Shown here: one piece after another, positions 60,801 to 64,000 of the stretch | How positions within the stretch are numbered: the stretch's first letter is position 1 | How the letters are laid out: every line of letters begins with the position of its first letter | From: Antedon mediterranea | Taxonomy: Eukaryota > Echinodermata > Crinoidea > Comatulida > Antedonidae | DNA length: 64,000 bases | Reading direction: 5' to 3' | NCBI RefSeq assembly: GCF_964355755.1 | Contig: NC_092671.1 | Span: forward strand, 13,372,501-13,436,500 | Notes under the pieces: model-generated | The model's database searches: none | Seen by the model: only the letters and a program-made list of their open reading frames with translations | What the model was told of the DNA's origin: nothing | Made by a program: the position numbers and the translations under genes

Positions 60801-63800
60801 TGAAACATGCAGAAAGACCAAGTCATGCGTGTAGAAACAACAACCCACTAAAAGCCTACAACATTATTCACTGTAAAATGTCAGAATAAAGTAGGTGCCA
60901 CCATTCACAGATAATCTCAGTACTATGCAGATAGTGATACTGTGTTTAGTGTTTAATATCAATTTAAAGTTATATAAATTCGAACCATAGCAGATAAGAT
61001 ATAAACTCAGTTACATGTAAAGCCAGTCCCTGGTGTAGTAGATAAACCTACTACTAACTATGGTATACTTGGACTTGGATTTTGGATGTTTATTTGTTCT
61101 ACAAGATTTGACAATTTCTGAAGGTCAGCTTGTTTGGCCTTTACTACATTGATTTATTTTCAAAGATCGCCACAGATGATCAGCTAAAAGCTGCACAGAG
61201 ATAAACTGGTTAAATGGTGTTCTAACACCCAACCAATTTATTAACACAGTTGAGCACTTTGTGGATATATGTGCGATTTATAAATCTTATTATCTTATCT
61301 TATATTTGTTCACATCAGAAATAGGCCCAAAGTCATTTGAACTGTGTATGAATAAAACCTATATTTTCTTTGAATCTTGGCAGCAGAATGAGGAAAACTG
61401 TTAACATAACATTTTCAAAATAACAATTAAAACCTAATCTATTGCATGTTGAAATGCCATTTAACCAGTTATGGTTATTAAATTTATAGCGACAAGAAAA
61501 TTTAAGACTTTGTTTATGTAGAACTTCTTGTGTGTATGTATGCATTGTCACCTGTATCAGGACAGTAACAAATTGTATTAACAGTCCTTGGCAATATGCT
61601 GAGAAAGAAAATACTAAAAATAATGAAATAAATATATAATATAATATACATATTTTTGAAAAATAAACAAAAAAGCCTAATAAAATGGGGAAAAAATAAC
61701 GTAATGAAAAAACAGCTGCTTCCTTAAAAATAAAATATTGACAAAGAACATTAATGATGCACAGAAAGGTGGTTTCTAAATAGGTTAACTTGCTAAAACT
61801 AAAAAAATAAAACCGTATTCAAGAGAAAGAAAATAAAATGAATGATTATAAACAGATGTCTTTAAAGACTACTGAACAGATAAAGTCTACACCTGGTCTA
61901 CACCCACATACCGACATGTACATTCTAGAACAACCATACAGATATTATAACCATAAATATTCCCAATTTATATCATTAAAACCGACCCAATAAAATTTCG
62001 CCTCCACTTTTTTTTTTTTCATATTGTTTTTCCACTACATTTATCGAGCTTCAATATTTCCTAAAGACCAGGACAAATGGTGGCAGCAAACTTCAAAAAA
62101 TTAAATGAATTTATATTTTTCCCTATGTCTTTTATAATAGTGTGAATGTACATTATTAACACTGTGGCCACCACTCTGGTCTAATAAGATTCTTACCTTT
62201 AAAGCAATAACCAAATGTTTAAATGTGTTTAAGTAAACAGTTGAAGCCTACCTTAATATGGCGTAGTATAGTGACTCCCATCTTATCAACAAACAAAGGA
62301 ACATATTTTAAGTAGAGTCTTCTAAGTACAATAACTTGTTCACTCTCCATGTTGGCCAGTAAAAGTTGCAGTATCTCATCATATCTATTTACCTGTGAAG
62401 ATGAACAAATGTACTTTACAATTCGACACATATATTCATTTTATTTGTCCAAAAGGAATTCATGTTAACATACAATTGCTCAAAATTAGTTGAAGATCAA
62501 CAACTAAGACAACAAATGGAAATTTATTCTAGATATTTGGTCTATAAAACAGGGTGCTTTCATTTCATCTTGTGTCACTCGACAATTCAGACGAATAAAA
62601 GCCATCTGCGCATGCTCAGAAACATATGAGCATGTGCAGAATGACTCTCTAAAATATACAGCATAGAAAAACCAATAAATTAAGATTCATATGGAATGTG
62701 GTATAATAGCAAAAACTTCCATTCTCTATAACTATACACATTTTTTTACCAGAAATTAAAACAACCAATTCCTAATTTCCTAAGCTTTGTTCCTACTTAA
62801 TAATAATCAACAACATTTATTTAGAAACAGTTCATGAAAAAAAAAGAACTGTTTCAGGGATCAGAAAAAGAAGTAAAATATACCAACCCCTAAACAAAAA
62901 CAACAAAAAAGCAACTGCATGACAAATCATTAGCTAATAATAGTAGATCTATAAATTATAATCCTAAAAAAATTCAAAAATGTTTTAGATATTTCATTTA
63001 ACAAATAAAAATTTAATTAACGGCACATTATTGGTACTTGGAAACAACGTAAGAACGTGAGCATGCCGCAAGTAATTTGACCAATAACAACACAATGAAT
63101 CTGAACTGGTGATTGTTCAACTCACGTGTGTCGTGTTACATCCAAGTGGGAATCAAGCTTTAGATAGCAATAATGCTTACATTTCTCACACAATTGTCTC
63201 GTATTGGCGATTTCTCAATGACTCCAAGTATAGACAACATGCATGGGATGACAACGTCTAAAAGATGGGCTTTGTTAGAGTAGATTTGGGAATGCACTGC
63301 GGAGTAGATGACACCAGCTCGATTATGCCACTTTAATTCTGTTGCATCCTGCAATAAATGTGTGAAAATATATTCTAATTTGGATTGATATTTTCAGACG
63401 ATGAGCAAGAGGTCTATATTTGTCAACAAATATTATACATATATTGACTGCTTAGAGGTTAAATATAAGATTTGACATCCCCGAGGGAATGATATTAAGT
63501 TCGAGGGAATATATATTTCCCGAGAACTTAATATCATTCCCGAGGGGATGTCAAATCTTATATTTAACCGATATAAAAGGCAATATCTGTTATATTATAT
63601 AGCCAAGAACAAGTCTGCTGGGTTGGGTGAAGCTAGGCTAGGCCTCCTATAGTATTTGTATTGTATTTAAACAAGCCTGCCTAGACACCTTACCTTGCGA
63701 AGAAGAATATACAGATAATTACTAATTAATGATTCCTTGGCAATAAAATATTCACTTAGGCCTAGGTCGTTTAAATTAACAGGAGAATTTCCATCAATAA

Positions 63801-63879
63801 GCCTATTAATAATAATATTATAATCAGGTAGGCCGAACAATTCGTCTTCTTCTCTTCGAGGAGCCGAATTACCGGATGT
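54838..63879 (-). CDS. TTI2: HEAT-type protein, probably TELO2-interacting protein 2 (5' end unresolved)
   Basis: Exons in transcript order: 63694-63879 (open part, 5' limit unknown), 63181-63348, 62252-62392, 60264-60376, 58856-58944, 54838-54995 (stop TAA 54838). Each junction is GT/AG and in phase, giving about 284 residues. The peptide is helical and repeat-like: KWHNRAGVIYSAVHSQIYS, VLRRLYLKYVPLFVDKMG, LEVSDGQEEKGRLATLQL, NVLLKALLRLLYDSCLQGF. The pattern 'RRLYLKYVPLFVDKMG..ILRHIK', then a 'YLE..DGQEE.RLA' helix, then 'LLKALLRLL' resembles the C-terminal half of TTI2 as I remember it. TTI2 works in the TTT co-chaperone complex (TELO2-TTI1-TTI2) that stabilises PIKK kinases such as mTOR, ATM and ATR. 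Human TTI2 is about 508 aa, so the N-terminal part is missing: the first exon has no ATG and opens just after an in-frame TGA. Its 3' end faces the SDR gene. Confidence 0.65.
55185..55360. repeat. Direct repeat, copy 1
   Basis: About 170 bp from GGGTTTTTTCACATCTTTTT through TCATTTGTTGATGTG, CATTAACAGGGGAAAATCAT and TTAATATCTAATGTCC to the text before CAAAGG. The same order is found at about 56198-56395 with scattered differences. Probably two copies of one dispersed element or a local duplication about 1 kb apart. Confidence 0.75.
56198..56398. repeat. Direct repeat, copy 2
   Basis: Second copy of the repeat at 55185-55360, same orientation, with small indels (for example in the ATATAT stretch). 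Inside the same intron of the TTI2-like gene. Confidence 0.75.
56719..56825 (-). repeat. tRNA-derived SINE-like sequence
   Basis: On the minus strand TGACTTAGTCAGCATG (A-box-like) is followed by GCCTTCTAATCACAAG, shaped like an anticodon arm, and AGGGTTCAATTCTG (B-box-like). This is the usual order for a tRNA-derived SINE. Stem pairing is too poor for a working tRNA. Confidence 0.45.
57549..57875 (-). CDS. Unrecognised ORF inside the TTI2-like intron
   Basis: 108 codons from ATG 57875, starting MNEYNNENGK with an acidic SDSEEATMIVD segment and ending in a hydrophobic stretch. The first two thirds are noticeably less AT-rich than the surrounding intron and have balanced codon use. No family is recognised, and no splice partner or promoter could be assigned. 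It could be a small nested gene, a fragment of a transposon protein, or chance. Confidence 0.25.
   Translation of the reverse strand: MNEYNNENGKNRANTSDSEEATMIVDNSANSSAINDLTFYPSMHCVYKHDQTENHINSLNPNWSDEMGQAQYYHALTTLLTHSFLNQHLSYTVYCIVLSNIVYILSIY
58085..58180 (+). repeat. Retroposon-like tail shared with 54560
   Basis: GGCTGCCGTGGGTCCGTGGA, then CCTAATCCGAATTTCCTCA, GAGGACAAATA and an (ACAAAATA)-type tail. The same order, without the A-rich tail, occurs at about 54560-54630 on the same strand. This fits a dispersed SINE/LINE 3' end. Confidence 0.55.
58203..58547 (-). other. Unrecognised GC-richer ORF inside the TTI2-like intron
   Basis: 114 codons from ATG 58547 (MDFKNANNSKGAFIQHAITR...). It is richer in GC than its surroundings, and a local inverted repeat (GTTATACAACACAC / GCGTGTTGTATAA) overlaps it at about 58451-58510. 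No family features seen. A transposon remnant is the likeliest explanation. Confidence 0.2.
58945..60263. other. Intron of the TTI2-like gene
   Basis: 1.3 kb, AT-rich, with no repeat or exon I can name. Confidence 0.5.
60377..62251. other. Intron of the TTI2-like gene with a retroposon tail
   Basis: 1.9 kb. At about 61160-61310 there is a repeat ending GAGCACTTTGTGGATATATG and TTATCTTATCTTAT, which matches the module at 6205. Otherwise nothing recognisable. Confidence 0.5.
61160..61310 (+). repeat. SINE/LINE 3'-end module (TTATCT tail), longer copy
   Basis: Shares the GAGCACTTTG...GCGATTTATAAATC...TTATCTTATCT tail with 6205-6258. Upstream text (GATCAGCTAAAAGCTGCACA, GGTTAAATGGTGTTCTAAC) may be more of the element body. 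Confidence 0.45.
63035..63165. mobile_element. Divergent MITE related to the SDR-intron pair
   Basis: The right end CCAAGTGGGAATCAAGCTTT and the left TTGGAAACAACGTAAGAACG correspond to the ends and subterminal arms of the elements at 52684 and 52941. The body is shorter and heavily mutated. It ends about 15 bp from the donor of a TTI2-like exon (63181). Confidence 0.5.
63457..63569. repeat. Near-perfect 113-bp palindrome (foldback element)
   Basis: 46-base arms starting GGTTAAATATAAGATTTGAC pair with only a two-base mismatch (GA against TC near CCCC). The loop itself contains the palindrome GGGAATATATATTTCCC. It lies in the intron between the first two recognised TTI2-like exons. It resembles a foldback MITE and could extrude as a cruciform. 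Confidence 0.8.
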
Positions 63880-64000
63880 TCAGCGCGTACTAGTTACTAG
63901 GTTACTACCGTGAGTATTGACCAATCACAAACTGTGTTTCATCACATTTAGGGTGGACTAATAACAAATGAGGGCGCTATGTATTCATAGCTTAAATAGT

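Overview
The window is AT-rich (roughly two thirds A+T), split-gene eukaryotic DNA from an animal. Its exons are short, bounded by GT/AG and separated by introns of about 0.1 to 4 kb, and the spaces are full of small inverted-repeat transposons and LINE remnants. The gene set (NOX5, an 11-beta-hydroxysteroid-dehydrogenase-like SDR, a TTI2-like protein) and the repeat style suggest a marine invertebrate deuterostome, most likely an echinoderm. The species cannot be fixed from the sequence alone.

Layout. 1-19.5 kb is gene-poor: a possible 5' NOX5 exon (about 1355-1459), two degraded LINE fragments (about 6.4-6.8 kb plus; 13.7-14.8 kb minus), a tRNA-like/SINE sequence, a TIR element and a palindrome near 9 kb. 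19.5-31.5 kb (+) is a complete NADPH oxidase 5 gene (NOX5-A, 13 exons, 769 aa from the first Met). 34.7-41.1 kb (+) is a second NOX5 (NOX5-B, 13 exons, 855 aa) with matching intron positions, degenerate EF-hands, a larger insert in the dehydrogenase domain and one GC splice donor. 41.7-45.4 kb (+) is an 8-exon FAD-dependent oxidoreductase of the phytoene-desaturase/amine-oxidase type (528 aa) with a hydrophobic N-terminus. 46.0-47.2 kb holds a SINE-like head, a LINE tail and a MITE end. 47.8-53.9 kb (+) is a 5-exon membrane-anchored short-chain dehydrogenase (293 aa); its last coding bases and stop codon lie in a 76-bp tandem array. 54.8-63.9 kb (-) is a convergent gene encoding a HEAT-type protein that looks like TELO2-interacting protein 2; its 5' end is unresolved or outside the window.

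How they fit together. Four neighbouring plus-strand genes are flavin or NAD(P)H redox enzymes: two superoxide-producing oxidases, one FAD oxidoreductase and one SDR. The two NOX5 genes clearly arose by tandem duplication and then diverged in their calcium-sensing half while keeping the haem, FAD and NADPH motifs. Whether the other two redox genes are functionally linked to them is speculative. All exon models were read by eye from splice signals, reading phase and family resemblance. Each complete model sums to a multiple of three and ends in a stop codon.
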